Of a DNA stretch of 30,739 bases, positions 23,623 to 30,739 are shown one piece after another. The notes beneath the pieces are model-generated. The model was not told the origin of the DNA. It made no database searches and was given only the letters and a program-made list of their open reading frames with translations. Location of the stretch: the NCBI GenBank assembly GCA_038329845.1, contig JBBQNJ010000062.1, positions 1 to 30,739 of the forward strand. Reading direction: 5' to 3'. This stretch comes from JBBQNJ01 sp038329845. GTDB lineage: Bacteria; Planctomycetota; Phycisphaerae; Tepidisphaerales; Tepidisphaeraceae. The stretch's first letter is position 1; each line of letters begins with the position of its first letter. A program made the position numbers and the translations under genes.

Positions 23623-23650
23623 ATTGTACCGCCTTGGCCAGCACGGTCCA
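23623..23650 (-). promoter_or_regulatory. Putative promoter of tRNA-Ser
   Basis: TGGACC (23650-23645), a 16-nt spacer and TACAAT (23628-23623) on the minus strand lie about 35 nt before the mature tRNA 5' end. Confidence 0.5.
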
Positions 23651-23893
23651 GCGCATCGAGATTTCGCACCGGGTGCGGGGACTTGACGGTCGCTAGCGCG
23701 GGCTGAAATCGCGCCGGGCTCGGGCTCGGCCCGGGCAGGGGGATTTCTGCCGGTTGCGGGCCATATTGAGACAATTCATTTGGAGAACCACGCGATACCC
23801 CCCGGCCCCGCGGGGTCCGAGCCATTGTGATTGTCTCACCGAACGCCGCGAGTGGCATCGCCGACATCGCTTCGCCGTCGCGGGCTATTGACG

Positions 23894-23922
23894 TTCAACC
23901 CCCGCTGGTGGAAAACTATATT
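23894..23922 (+). promoter_or_regulatory. Putative promoter of the aminotransferase gene
   Basis: TTCAAC (23894-23899), a 17-nt spacer and TATATT (23917-23922) are followed by 5 nt and ATG 23928, so the transcript would have essentially no leader. No Shine-Dalgarno sequence is present. Confidence 0.4.
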
Positions 23923-23927
23923 ATCTC

Positions 23928-25106
23928 ATGCACGTCTCCATCCCCTTGTCGCGGCCGGATATCACGCAACGCGAGATCGACGCGGTCATGGAGGTGCTGC
24001 ATTCGGAAATCCTCTCGATCGGTCCGCAGCTCGAGCGCTTCGAGCGCGGCTGCGCCACCGTCGCCGGGCGGCGGCACGGGATCGGCGTGTCGTCCGGGAC
24101 CGCCGGCCTGCACGTGGCGATGATCGCGGCGGGGATCCAACCGGGCGACGAGGTCATCACCACGCCGTTCTCGTTCGTGGCCAGCGGAAACGCGCCGTTG
24201 TTCGTCGGCGCCAAGCCGGTTTTCGTGGACATCGACTCGCGGACCCTGAACATCGACCTGTCGCGGGTTGAGGCCGCCATCACCGCCCGCACCCGCGCTA
24301 TCATCGGCGTTGAAGTCTTCGGACATCCCGGGGGGATGCTCGAACTCGAACGCCTCGCCCGCCGTCACGAGATCACCTTAATCGAAGATTCCTGCGAAGG
24401 TTTTGGGGGTCGGATCGAGTCGGGTGGGGGCGAGTCGCGGGCGATCGGATCGTTCGGCCTGGCCTCGATTTTCGCGTTCTATCCCAACAAGCAGATCACG
24501 ACCGGCGAAGGGGGGATGATCGTCACCGATGATGACGCCTTCGCCGATGCCTGCCGCGCCCTGCGCAACCAGGGGCGCGAGGGGATGGGCTGGCTGGCCC
24601 ATCAGCGAATGGGATTCAATTTCCGGCTCGATGAGATGAGCGCCGCCCTGGGCGCGGCCCAACTCGAACGGCTGGATGAAATCCTCGAGTCTCGGCGCCG
24701 CGTGGCCAATCATTACATGCAGCGCCTGATGGACAACCGCTATCTCGTTCTCCCGACTCTCAGCGATGATCATGTGATGAGCTGGTTCGTGTTCGTGGTC
24801 CGTCTGAACGATCTGTTCGCCCCCGGCGACCGCGACACGGTGATGACGCGACTTCGGGCCGAAGGGATCGGCTGTAATAACTATTTCCCCCCGATCCACT
24901 TGCAGCCCTACATGCGAGAGGCCTTCGGATTTGCCCCCGGCGCGTTTCCAGTCTGCGAATTCGTTGGGGTGCGTACCCTCGCGTTGCCGTTTTTTACCCG
25001 CATGACCGGCCGGCAGGTCGATCGAGTGTGCGATGTCTTCGAGCGAATCATCGAATCGACCCTCACCACTCCCGGCGCCGGCCGACGGTTCAGCGATCCG
25101 GTGTGA
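23928..25106 (+). CDS. DegT/DnrJ/EryC1/StrS-family sugar aminotransferase
   Basis: The 392-residue PLP enzyme moves an amino group, normally from glutamate, to a nucleotide-linked keto sugar, usually for surface polysaccharide or glycan synthesis. Family motifs are I-P-L-S-R-P-D-I at the start, V-S-S-G-T-A-G-L-H (substrate/PLP phosphate), I-E-D-S-C-E-G-F, and F-Y-P-N-K-Q-I-T-T-G-E-G-G with K188 as the PLP lysine. F-N-F-R-L-D-E-M and Y-F-P-P-I-H-L-Q-P-Y are also typical. The expected length is about 370-400. No sugar nucleotide genes adjoin it, so the substrate is open. Confidence 0.93.
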   Translation: MHVSIPLSRPDITQREIDAVMEVLHSEILSIGPQLERFERGCATVAGRRHGIGVSSGTAGLHVAMIAAGIQPGDEVITTPFSFVASGNAPLFVGAKPVFVDIDSRTLNIDLSRVEAAITARTRAIIGVEVFGHPGGMLELERLARRHEITLIEDSCEGFGGRIESGGGESRAIGSFGLASIFAFYPNKQITTGEGGMIVTDDDAFADACRALRNQGREGMGWLAHQRMGFNFRLDEMSAALGAAQLERLDEILESRRRVANHYMQRLMDNRYLVLPTLSDDHVMSWFVFVVRLNDLFAPGDRDTVMTRLRAEGIGCNNYFPPIHLQPYMREAFGFAPGAFPVCEFVGVRTLALPFFTRMTGRQVDRVCDVFERIIESTLTTPGAGRRFSDPV

Positions 25107-25136
25107 CGGTCTATCCCCGCGCCGATCCGCCGCCGC

Positions 25137-25772
25137 TTACGGCAGGATGTATCCCACAATGGCGATGAAGTGGCAGACGCTTCCCGCTAGAACAAATAGA
25201 TGCCACAGCCCGTGGTTGAATGGGAGTTTTTCCCACAGGAAAAACGCCACCCCCACTGTGTAGGCTGCTCCGCCGGCGATGATCCACTGCCAGGCACCGG
25301 GGGGGATCCGCTCGATCGCGGGCTGGATCGCCACGATGAGGATCCATCCCATCGCCAGGTAGATTGCGGTCCCGATCAGCTCGAATCGCTCGACCGCCAT
25401 CGCTTTGAAAATCGTCCCCGCGATCGTCAATCCCCACAGCACGCCCAGCAGACTCCAGCCCCACGCACCGCGCAGGCAGACCAGCAGGATCGGGGTATAT
25501 GTACCGGCGATCAGCGCGAAGATCGCCGAATGATCCAGCACCCTCAGCCAGCGCTTGCCCAGGGTGCCCGGGCGCCAGGCGTGATAGCAGGTCGAGGCGA
25601 GATACAGCAGCACGAGGCTGGCTCCGAAGATCGAGAAGCTGACGACATGCCAGACCGACCCCGAACTCACCGCCAGCGTCACCAGCACCGCCATCGCGGC
25701 GAGGCTCAGCGCCAGCCCCACGCCGTGGGTGATGACATTGACCAGTTCCTCCGCGCGAGTCTGCACCGGCAT
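25137..25772 (-). CDS. Hemolysin III / TrhA-family membrane protein
   Basis: The 211-residue product has seven predicted membrane helices and the conserved PAQR/hemolysin III residues: E-E-L-V-N-V-I-T-H-G near the start, S-T-C-Y-H-A-W, L-D-H-S-A-I-F and, at the end, N-H-G-L-W-H-L-F-V-L with a following C-H-F. The His/Asp/Ser set is thought to bind a metal in the membrane. Members such as YqfA/TrhA are linked to membrane-energetics homeostasis; proven haemolysis is rare. Length is typical. Its stop lies 30 bp from the convergent aminotransferase gene. Confidence 0.93.
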   Translation of the reverse strand: MPVQTRAEELVNVITHGVGLALSLAAMAVLVTLAVSSGSVWHVVSFSIFGASLVLLYLASTCYHAWRPGTLGKRWLRVLDHSAIFALIAGTYTPILLVCLRGAWGWSLLGVLWGLTIAGTIFKAMAVERFELIGTAIYLAMGWILIVAIQPAIERIPPGAWQWIIAGGAAYTVGVAFFLWEKLPFNHGLWHLFVLAGSVCHFIAIVGYILP

Positions 25773-25784
25773 AGAACTATTCTA
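25773..25784 (-). promoter_or_regulatory. Putative leaderless -10 element of the hemolysin III gene
   Basis: TAGAAT (25784-25779, minus) is followed by AGTTCT and ATG 25772, which places the expected transcription start at the A of the start codon. It occupies the 62-bp gap after the MFS gene. Confidence 0.45.
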
Positions 25785-25834
25785 TCGCGGATCCCCGCAC
25801 ACAGCCTGTCGATCGCGCGGCCGTCATAGCGGGG

Positions 25835-27247
25835 TCACTTGGCCGGGGAACCGCTTTGGGGCGCGGGCCGGGCATCCTGCAACGATCCGAAACGCCGCAC
25901 TCGCGGGAACCAGGCCGCGATCGCCGCGACGGTGAGCAGCGTCCCGACACCTCCCAGCACCACCGCACGCACCGTTCCGAACAACGTTGCGGTCAGCCCC
26001 GATTCCAATCCGCCCAGCTCGTTCGACGCCCCGATCGAGATGTTGTTCACCGCCGCCACGCGCCCGCGCATGTGATCGGGCGTAAGCACCTGCACCAGCG
26101 TGTGGCGCACCACCACGCTGATCTGATCGAACATCCCCAGCAGCACCAGCACCGCGAAGCTCAGCCAGTAATGCCGCGACAGCCCGAAGACGATGGTGCA
26201 GACACCGAAGCCCGCCACCGCAAGCAGCATGGCTCGGCCCGCCTTTTTCATCGGGGGGGTATGCGCGATCAGCATCGCGCTGGCGAAAGCCCCGATCGCC
26301 TCGGCGGCGCGAAGCCATCCGAACCCCACTTGCCCGACACGGAGGATGTCCTTGGCGAACACCGGCAGCAGGTAGACCGCTCCGCCCAGCAGCACCGCCA
26401 GCAAATCCAGCAGGATCGTCCCCAGCAGAATCCGCGTCTGGTAAATGAAGCGAAATCCCGCCAGCAGCTCCGACACGCGACCGCCCGCCGGCGGACGACG
26501 ATCCAGCACCCGCAACGGACGGGCGCACAGAATCAGCATCAATCCCGACAATGTAAACGCCGCGGCGGCGTCGACCAGGTAGGCCAGCCGGGCGCTGTGC
26601 GCGATGACCAGCCCCGCCAGCGCCGGCCCGCCCATGCTGGCAAGCTGGAACAAGCTCGAATTCCAGGTCACGGCGTTGGGGAAAACTTCCGGCGGAACGA
26701 TCTGGGGGATCAGCGACGATGTTGCCGGACGACCCAGCACCAGCGATGCGCTATTGAGTCCCATCAGCAGATACATCCAGCCCAGCGATCCCGGGCGGTA
26801 GGACAAAAACGCCAGCCCCAGCGAGCAACACCCGGCCAGAAACGATCCGATCGCGATGATCCGCCGGCGGTCGAACGTGTCGGCGAGCTGACCGGCGGGC
26901 AACGCGAGCAAAAACAGCGGCAAGACCTGCACCCCGGCGATCCACCCCAACGCCGCCTTCGAGCCGGTCCGGTCGAACACCTCCCACGCGATCGCCACCG
27001 CCAGCATCTGATGCCCGATCACCCCGATCAACGCACCGGCGGAAAACAGCCGAAAATCAGCGAACCGCAGGGCGGCGTAGGGATCGTGACCGCGTGAGCC
27101 CGCCCCCAGCGATTCCCGCTCGAGCTCACCCTCCGTCGGCGCAGCGCTCGCCGCCCGCTCAGCGTCGGGCGGCTCGTAGGCCAGGACCTGCGAATCCTCG
27201 GGCGAAGGTTGTCGCCGCTCAGGCGGCGCGGGCGTCGAGTCGGCCAT
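25835..27247 (-). CDS. MFS transporter, EntS-like exporter family
   Basis: The 470-residue inner-membrane protein starts with a soluble, Pro/Ala/Glu-rich tail of about 60 residues, longer than usual. A-L-R-F-A-D-F-R-L-F then leads into about 12 helices. The loop between helices 2 and 3 has L-P-A-G-Q-L-A-D-T-F-D-R-R-R, the standard MFS 'GxLADRxxRR' signature. The G-R-P-A-T-S-S-L-I-P region and M-R-G-R-V-A-A-V-N are typical of the MFS_3/EntS group, which exports siderophores or drugs. The substrate is unknown; no siderophore gene is near. Transcribed towards the hemolysin III gene. Confidence 0.9.
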   Translation of the reverse strand: MADSTPAPPERRQPSPEDSQVLAYEPPDAERAASAAPTEGELERESLGAGSRGHDPYAALRFADFRLFSAGALIGVIGHQMLAVAIAWEVFDRTGSKAALGWIAGVQVLPLFLLALPAGQLADTFDRRRIIAIGSFLAGCCSLGLAFLSYRPGSLGWMYLLMGLNSASLVLGRPATSSLIPQIVPPEVFPNAVTWNSSLFQLASMGGPALAGLVIAHSARLAYLVDAAAAFTLSGLMLILCARPLRVLDRRPPAGGRVSELLAGFRFIYQTRILLGTILLDLLAVLLGGAVYLLPVFAKDILRVGQVGFGWLRAAEAIGAFASAMLIAHTPPMKKAGRAMLLAVAGFGVCTIVFGLSRHYWLSFAVLVLLGMFDQISVVVRHTLVQVLTPDHMRGRVAAVNNISIGASNELGGLESGLTATLFGTVRAVVLGGVGTLLTVAAIAAWFPRVRRFGSLQDARPAPQSGSPAK

Positions 27248-27565
27248 CGTCTGTGCCGGGAATTATTCGATCCCCGCAACGGCCATGCAAGCGCCGAGCC
27301 ACGGAGGGGAGGGATGTTCCCGTATTTTTTTTACAGATCCCAGTATTCAATGGGAAAAGGCGGTTTCCGGATGGCCATGATGGTTGGTTTCCTGAACCCG
27401 TGGAAGAATCCGTGGGCACGCTCGAGGGGAGAAAGGAAAGATCGGGCGATTGAGGAGTGAGGATCGACGGAATAATAAGCAGGCGACGGGGTAGGCCGCG
27501 ACATCGTGTACGTCGCGCATGATGTTCTTGGGGTTGGACACACGGCAGGCGAACGGACGACCATC
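27248..27565. other. Spacer upstream of MFS gene and hicB remnant
   Basis: I see no convincing gene here. A short frame on each strand is open but not protein-like. No hicA-type toxin sequence is recognisable directly upstream of the hicB remnant. Confidence 0.5.
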
Positions 27566-27818
27566 ATGATTCGACGCATCCCGCTCGTTTTCTCGCCCCA
27601 GCAGGAGGGTGGGTTCACCGTCACATCGCCGATTCTGCCAGAGTGACTGACGGAGGGACTCTTTGAATGAGGCGTTCGCGCATGTCCCCGATGTCTTAAC
27701 GACGGTGATGGAGCTCTATGCCGAGCAAGGCCGATCCCTTCCCGCTGGAATCAACCTTCCATCGTCGGGTGAAGGACGGGGGGCGAGGGGCACAGAAGCA
27801 CGCAGGGCGTCAGGTTGA
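27566..27818 (+). pseudogene. hicB: HicB-family antitoxin, frameshifted remnant
   Basis: The first 26 codons (27566-27643) read M-I-R-R-I-P-L-V-F-S-P-Q-Q-E-G-G-F-T-V-T, then S-P-I-L-P-E, the classic HicB N-terminus, and end at TGA 27644. From 27657 another frame continues the family pattern: D-S-L-N-E-A-F-A-H-V-P-D-V-L, then M-E-L-Y-A-E-Q-G-R-S-L-P. Homologues have about 15 nt between these halves and here there are 13, a net 2-nt loss. No HicA toxin (small dsRNA-binding-like RNase) is seen on either side. HicB normally neutralises HicA, so this is a dead orphan antitoxin unless the frameshift is a sequencing error. Confidence 0.8.
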
Positions 27819-27846
27819 TTGCGATGCGAGCCGCGGCGATCGCGGG

Positions 27847-27858
27847 TAGCATGGGGGC
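27847..27858 (+). promoter_or_regulatory. Putative leaderless -10 element of the M50 protease gene
   Basis: TAGCAT (27847-27852) is followed by GGGGGC and ATG 27859. The hexamer 17 nt upstream of it is ATGCGA (27824-27829), identical to that at the same place before the gene at 1390. Confidence 0.4.
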
Positions 27859-28623
27859 ATGGCGATCGCACGCGACCCGTTGATCTGCGCGATGCTGGCG
27901 GCGGTGGATTTTTCCTCGCCGCTGCTGTGGGCGGTCTTTCTGGGGTGGATTCTGTCGGTGGTGCTGCATGAGTTCAGCCATGGCATCGTGGCCCATTTCG
28001 GCGGCGACCACACCATACGCCAACGCGGGGGGTTGACGCTCAATCCCATGCAGTACATCGACCCGGTGATGAGCATCGCGTTGCCGGCGATCGTCTTTCT
28101 CATCGGCGGGATCCCGCTGCCCGGGGGAGTGACCTACATTCGTCACGATCTGCTGCGCGGGAAGGTCTGGGAATCGCTGGTGGCGGCGGCGGGGCCGGTG
28201 AGCAATCTGGTCCTCTTTGGGCTGCTGGCGATGGTGATCCACCCGCGCTGGGGATTCGTTGCCCAGTGGCAACTCGGGCAGGCGGCACCCAATGTCTATG
28301 CGTTTGTCGCCGCGATGGCGATGCTGCAAATGCTGGCGGTGATTCTCAACTTGATCCCCGTTCCCCCGCTGGACGGGTTTGGCATCCTGGCCCCGTGGAT
28401 GGGCGAGCCGCTTCGGCGAAAGCTTTCGACCCCGCCGCTGAGTACGATCTTGTTTGTTGTCTATTTCATGGTCCTTTTCAACGCCGGGGCCGGGCTGTTT
28501 CAGCACTTTTTCGACTTGGTACACTGGATGCTGTCGATGCTCGGCTACGACGAGCGAAGCATCGCGTTGTTCGGGCAGGGATACAACGTGGCGATGTTCG
28601 GCAGCGAACATGTCGGAGGCTGA
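27859..28623 (+). CDS. Site-2 protease family protein (peptidase M50)
   Basis: The 254-residue intramembrane metalloprotease has the zinc motif V-L-H-E-F-S-H-G (H37, E38, H41) in its first long helix and the third ligand in N-L-I-P-V-P-P-L-D-G-F (D172). About five or six membrane helices are predicted and there is no PDZ or CBS domain, so it is a compact 'FwdE/YwhC-like' M50 protein. Such enzymes cleave membrane-bound regulators or signal-peptide remnants; the substrate is unknown. It is convergent with the UspA gene, 14 bp away, with no terminator-like hairpin between them. Confidence 0.92.
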   Translation: MAIARDPLICAMLAAVDFSSPLLWAVFLGWILSVVLHEFSHGIVAHFGGDHTIRQRGGLTLNPMQYIDPVMSIALPAIVFLIGGIPLPGGVTYIRHDLLRGKVWESLVAAAGPVSNLVLFGLLAMVIHPRWGFVAQWQLGQAAPNVYAFVAAMAMLQMLAVILNLIPVPPLDGFGILAPWMGEPLRRKLSTPPLSTILFVVYFMVLFNAGAGLFQHFFDLVHWMLSMLGYDERSIALFGQGYNVAMFGSEHVGG

Positions 28624-28637
28624 ACATCGCGTCGAGC

Positions 28638-29060
28638 CTATTCGGCGCGGACGATCAGCATGGGGATGTGGGTGCGGTGGCGCACCGCCGAGATCGTGGT
28701 TCCCAGAACCACGTCGGCCAGCAGGCGATGACCGTGGGTGGTCATGGCGATCAGGTCGCACTGCTGGTCCTGGGCCGTCTTGAGGATTTCCGTCGGCGGG
28801 TTGCCCATGGCCAGGTGTGTGGTGACGGCCAGGCCGCCGGCCCGCAGCACCTCGGCGCGGGCTTGGAGATAGTCCCGGTCCTGGCGCATCTCCTGGGATT
28901 CGGCCAGTTGCAATTCATCATAGTGCCTGGCGGCGAATCCATCGGCCACATGGAGCAGTAGCACCTCGGCCTTGATCGAGCGGGCCAAGGCGCCGACATG
29001 GCTCAGCAGCGACTCATCGGACGCGGTGGTGTCCAACGCCAGAAGGATCTTGCGATACAT
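28638..29060 (-). CDS. Universal stress protein, UspA family
   Basis: The 140-residue protein has the standard single-domain Usp fold: Y-R-K-I-L-L-A-L-D-T-T at the start and, near the end, C-D-L-I-A-M-T-T-H-G-H-R followed by L-G-T-T-I-S-A-V and P-M-L-I-V-R. The ATP-loop G-2x-G-9x-G-S/T is imperfect (G-H-R-L instead of GxxG), so nucleotide binding is uncertain. ATG 29060 follows GGGGAG and gives the correct family N-terminus; longer openings of the frame do not. It starts 2 bp after the Nramp gene stop, so the two are surely co-transcribed. Confidence 0.92.
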   Translation of the reverse strand: MYRKILLALDTTASDESLLSHVGALARSIKAEVLLLHVADGFAARHYDELQLAESQEMRQDRDYLQARAEVLRAGGLAVTTHLAMGNPPTEILKTAQDQQCDLIAMTTHGHRLLADVVLGTTISAVRHRTHIPMLIVRAE

Positions 29061-29062
29061 GG

Positions 29063-30442
29063 TCAACTCCCCAAAGCCAGCAGATCGCGCGTCCAGTCCC
29101 ATAGATACTTGATGTTCAGGGTAACAATGATCGCCGCCGTGAGCCATGCCAGAATCATCACCCACATCGCCGGGCGGAATCGACCCATTTTCTTTTTCTC
29201 TCCGACGAACATCAGCAGGGGGATGACCGCGAAGGGCAATTGGAGGCTGAGGAAGACCTGGCTGAAGATCAGCAGCCGGGCGGTGCCGCTGTCGCCGTAG
29301 AGGGCTGAGGAAATGACGGCGGGGATGATGGCGAGCAGGCGGGTGATCATCCGGCGCAGCCAGGGCTTGAGCCGGATGTTGACGAAGCCTTCCATGACGA
29401 TCTGCCCGGCGAGGGTGCCGGTGATGGTGGCGTTCTGCCCCGACGCGAGCAAGGCCACGGCGAAGAGGATGCTGGCGATCGTTACGCCCAGCGTGGGCGA
29501 GAGGAGCTTGTACGCCTGGTCGATCTCGGCCACGTCGTGCTGGCCGGTCGTGTGAAAGGTGGCCGCCGACAGCACGAGGATGCCGCCGTTGATGAACAGG
29601 GCGAACATCAAGGCGACGGTAGAGTCGATGGTGGCGAAGCGGATGGCCTCGGCGCGGCCCCGGTCGTCCTGAACGTATTTACGCGTCTGCACGATCGAGG
29701 AATGCAGGTAGAGATTGTGGGGCATGACCGTGGCGCCGAGGATGCCAATGCCCAGGTAGAGCATTTCGGTGTTGGTCAGGAGGCTGGCGCTGGGGACGAA
29801 GCCCATCAACACGCCGACGAGACTGGGGCGGGCGAAGGCCAGCTCGAAGGCGAAACAGGTTCCGATCACCAGGATCAGCGACACCACCAGGGCTTCGAGA
29901 TAGCGGAATCCCTTGTTTTGCAGGGCCAGCAGGATCAGCACGTCCAGGGCGGTGAGGATCACTCCGGCGGTGAGGGGGATGCCGAACAGCAGCTCGAGCG
30001 CGATCGCCGAGCCGAGAACTTCGGCCAGATCGCAGGCGCAGATGGCCAGTTCGCACAGCAGCCACAGCACGACCGAAACGGGCTTGGAATAGTGATCGCG
30101 GCAGGCCTGGGCCAGGTCGCGCCCGGTGACGATCCCGAGCTTGGCGCACAGGTGCTGAAGCAGGATCGCCATCAGGTTCGACAGCATGACGACCGACAGG
30201 AGCTGGTAGCCGAACTTCGACCCCCCGGCCAGATCGGTGGCCCAGTTGCCCGGGTCCATGTACCCGACGGCCACGAGAAACCCCGGCCCGGAGAAAATCC
30301 ACAGTTTTCGCCAGAAACCGGCATGGCGATGAACCTCGATAGAGCGATAGCTCTCGGGCAGGCTGGGCAGAAGCGAATCCCGTCGCCAAGCCGGATCATC
30401 GGGCAGGGCGGCGGGGGGATCCTCGGGAGCGGGGTCTTTCAT
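29063..30442 (-). CDS. mntH: Nramp-family divalent metal transporter (MntH-like)
   Basis: The 459-residue protein has about 11 membrane helices and imports Mn2+ or Fe2+ with protons. The metal site is visible: Y-M-D-P-G-N-W-A-T-D in helix 1 (Asp and Asn of DPGN) and V-M-P-H-N-L-Y-L-H-S in helix 6, whose Met selects for transition metals. The first 40 residues form a Pro/Asp-rich cytoplasmic tail. An in-frame TTG at 30457 would add five residues, but it overlaps the operator-like palindrome, so ATG 30442 is chosen. A palindrome at the promoter suggests metal-responsive control. The UspA gene follows 2 bp later. Confidence 0.92.
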   Translation of the reverse strand: MKDPAPEDPPAALPDDPAWRRDSLLPSLPESYRSIEVHRHAGFWRKLWIFSGPGFLVAVGYMDPGNWATDLAGGSKFGYQLLSVVMLSNLMAILLQHLCAKLGIVTGRDLAQACRDHYSKPVSVVLWLLCELAICACDLAEVLGSAIALELLFGIPLTAGVILTALDVLILLALQNKGFRYLEALVVSLILVIGTCFAFELAFARPSLVGVLMGFVPSASLLTNTEMLYLGIGILGATVMPHNLYLHSSIVQTRKYVQDDRGRAEAIRFATIDSTVALMFALFINGGILVLSAATFHTTGQHDVAEIDQAYKLLSPTLGVTIASILFAVALLASGQNATITGTLAGQIVMEGFVNIRLKPWLRRMITRLLAIIPAVISSALYGDSGTARLLIFSQVFLSLQLPFAVIPLLMFVGEKKKMGRFRPAMWVMILAWLTAAIIVTLNIKYLWDWTRDLLALGS

Positions 30443-30456
30443 TCTAGGCTGTTCCA

Positions 30457-30477
30457 ATTTTGAATGTTCAAAATATA
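30457..30477 (-). promoter_or_regulatory. Nramp promoter with 18-bp perfect palindromic operator candidate
   Basis: ATTTTGAATGTTCAAAAT (30457-30474) is a perfect palindrome with 8-bp arms around TG. It overlaps a -10-like TATATT (minus 30477-30472) and the probable transcription start. The surroundings are markedly AT-rich for this window. Confidence 0.55.
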
Positions 30478-30542
30478 CCCAGCCCTGATCGCGTCGTCAA
30501 TCGCCCCATTGCTCCGCGCCGCGCGGTTTTGGAACGCGTGTT

Positions 30543-30564
30543 CGCTTACTTCGTGCGCGGCTCC
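30543..30564 (-). repeat. Second exact copy of the 22-bp REP-like arm
   Basis: This is the exact reverse complement of 23224-23245. It lies about 60 bp before the REP-associated transposase fragment. No paired second arm is present here. Confidence 0.8.
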
Positions 30565-30620
30565 CCCAGATGTAAGGTGCGCGCGAAAATAAAAGGGTCT
30601 AAGACTCGTTATTGACGTCT

Positions 30621-30739
30621 GAACCGAGGGCTGGTACGCGCTGGTCGAGTCTGTGGGCGTTGGAACAGGGCCAACCAAAGCAACGGGACCTGCTGAGCCA
30701 ATGGCCGCTGCCCCGCCCCGCGGACTGGCTGGACCGGGT
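30621..30739 (+). pseudogene. REP-associated tyrosine transposase (TnpA_REP), 5'-truncated fragment running off the window
   Basis: The frame reads R-W-S-S-L-W-A-L-E-Q-G then L-L-S-Q-W-P-L-P-R-P-A-D-W-L-D-R at the window edge. Planctomycete and proteobacterial TnpA_REP (Y1 transposase) proteins carry 'W(R)WSSLW' followed by 'LL..WP.PRP..W' in their C-terminal part. The N-terminal HUH and tyrosine motifs are absent: upstream sequence is non-coding. The end E-P-R-A-G-T-R-W-S-S suggests a small deletion relative to the usual 'RAGLV.RAEDWRWSS'. It is probably a decayed copy. Confidence 0.65.

Overview
The window is high-GC bacterial DNA and reads as a chromosomal segment of a member of the Planctomycetota, most plausibly a Phycisphaerae-like lineage. 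Pointers are a zinc-ribbon membrane protein of the 'CPNCGYDLR...CSECG' type, a futalosine-pathway menaquinone gene (mqnD), a NagB-LmbE fusion enzyme, a REP-type tyrosine transposase fragment and many short palindromic repeats. The assignment is inference from gene types; no marker gene settles it.

Layout. 1-120 is the right end of an IS4-family insertion sequence. 197-6830 is a rightward block: mqnD, a small membrane protein, a GspE/PilB-like protein whose ATPase motifs are all lost, a CvpA-like membrane protein with a long C-terminal extension, a small lipoprotein and a Maf nucleotide pyrophosphatase. 6902-10099 holds a Gfo/Idh/MocA oxidoreductase and a 647-residue NagB-LmbE fusion, both probably for sugar or amino-sugar metabolism. 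10100-12690 is accessory DNA: nested inverted repeats, a 44-bp palindrome, tandem repeats, a BamE-like lipoprotein gene, a 102-bp IS4-type miniature element with 17-bp terminal inverted repeats and 11-bp target duplication, and two small low-GC ORFs.

12692-19521 is a leftward five-gene export operon whose genes overlap by 4 bp or lie 5 bp apart: NodT/TolC outer-membrane factor, HlyD/YbhG membrane fusion protein, YbhF-like double ABC ATPase and two ABC-2 permeases. It matches E. coli ybhGFSR in order, with an outer-membrane channel added in front. The ATPase carries an 11-copy, 18-bp in-frame repeat between its two domains.

19812-22151 is a convergent pair of membrane proteins whose 3' ends overlap by 63 bp. 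Then come a thioredoxin-fold protein, a repeat-containing spacer, tRNA-Ser(GGA) and a DegT/DnrJ/EryC1/StrS aminotransferase. The right part holds a hemolysin III/TrhA protein, an MFS exporter, a frameshifted hicB antitoxin remnant, a site-2 (M50) protease, and an Nramp metal transporter followed 2 bp later by a UspA protein. The window ends inside a 5'-truncated REP-associated transposase.

Most notable: (i) the pseudo-GspE/CvpA/lipoprotein group, a possible non-canonical envelope system; (ii) five genes with a TAnnnT -10 hexamer exactly 6-7 nt before the ATG, suggesting leaderless transcription; (iii) the textbook IS4-type MITE and the quasi-palindrome at its junction; (iv) the minisatellite linker in the ABC ATPase; (v) an 18-bp perfect palindrome at the Nramp promoter.
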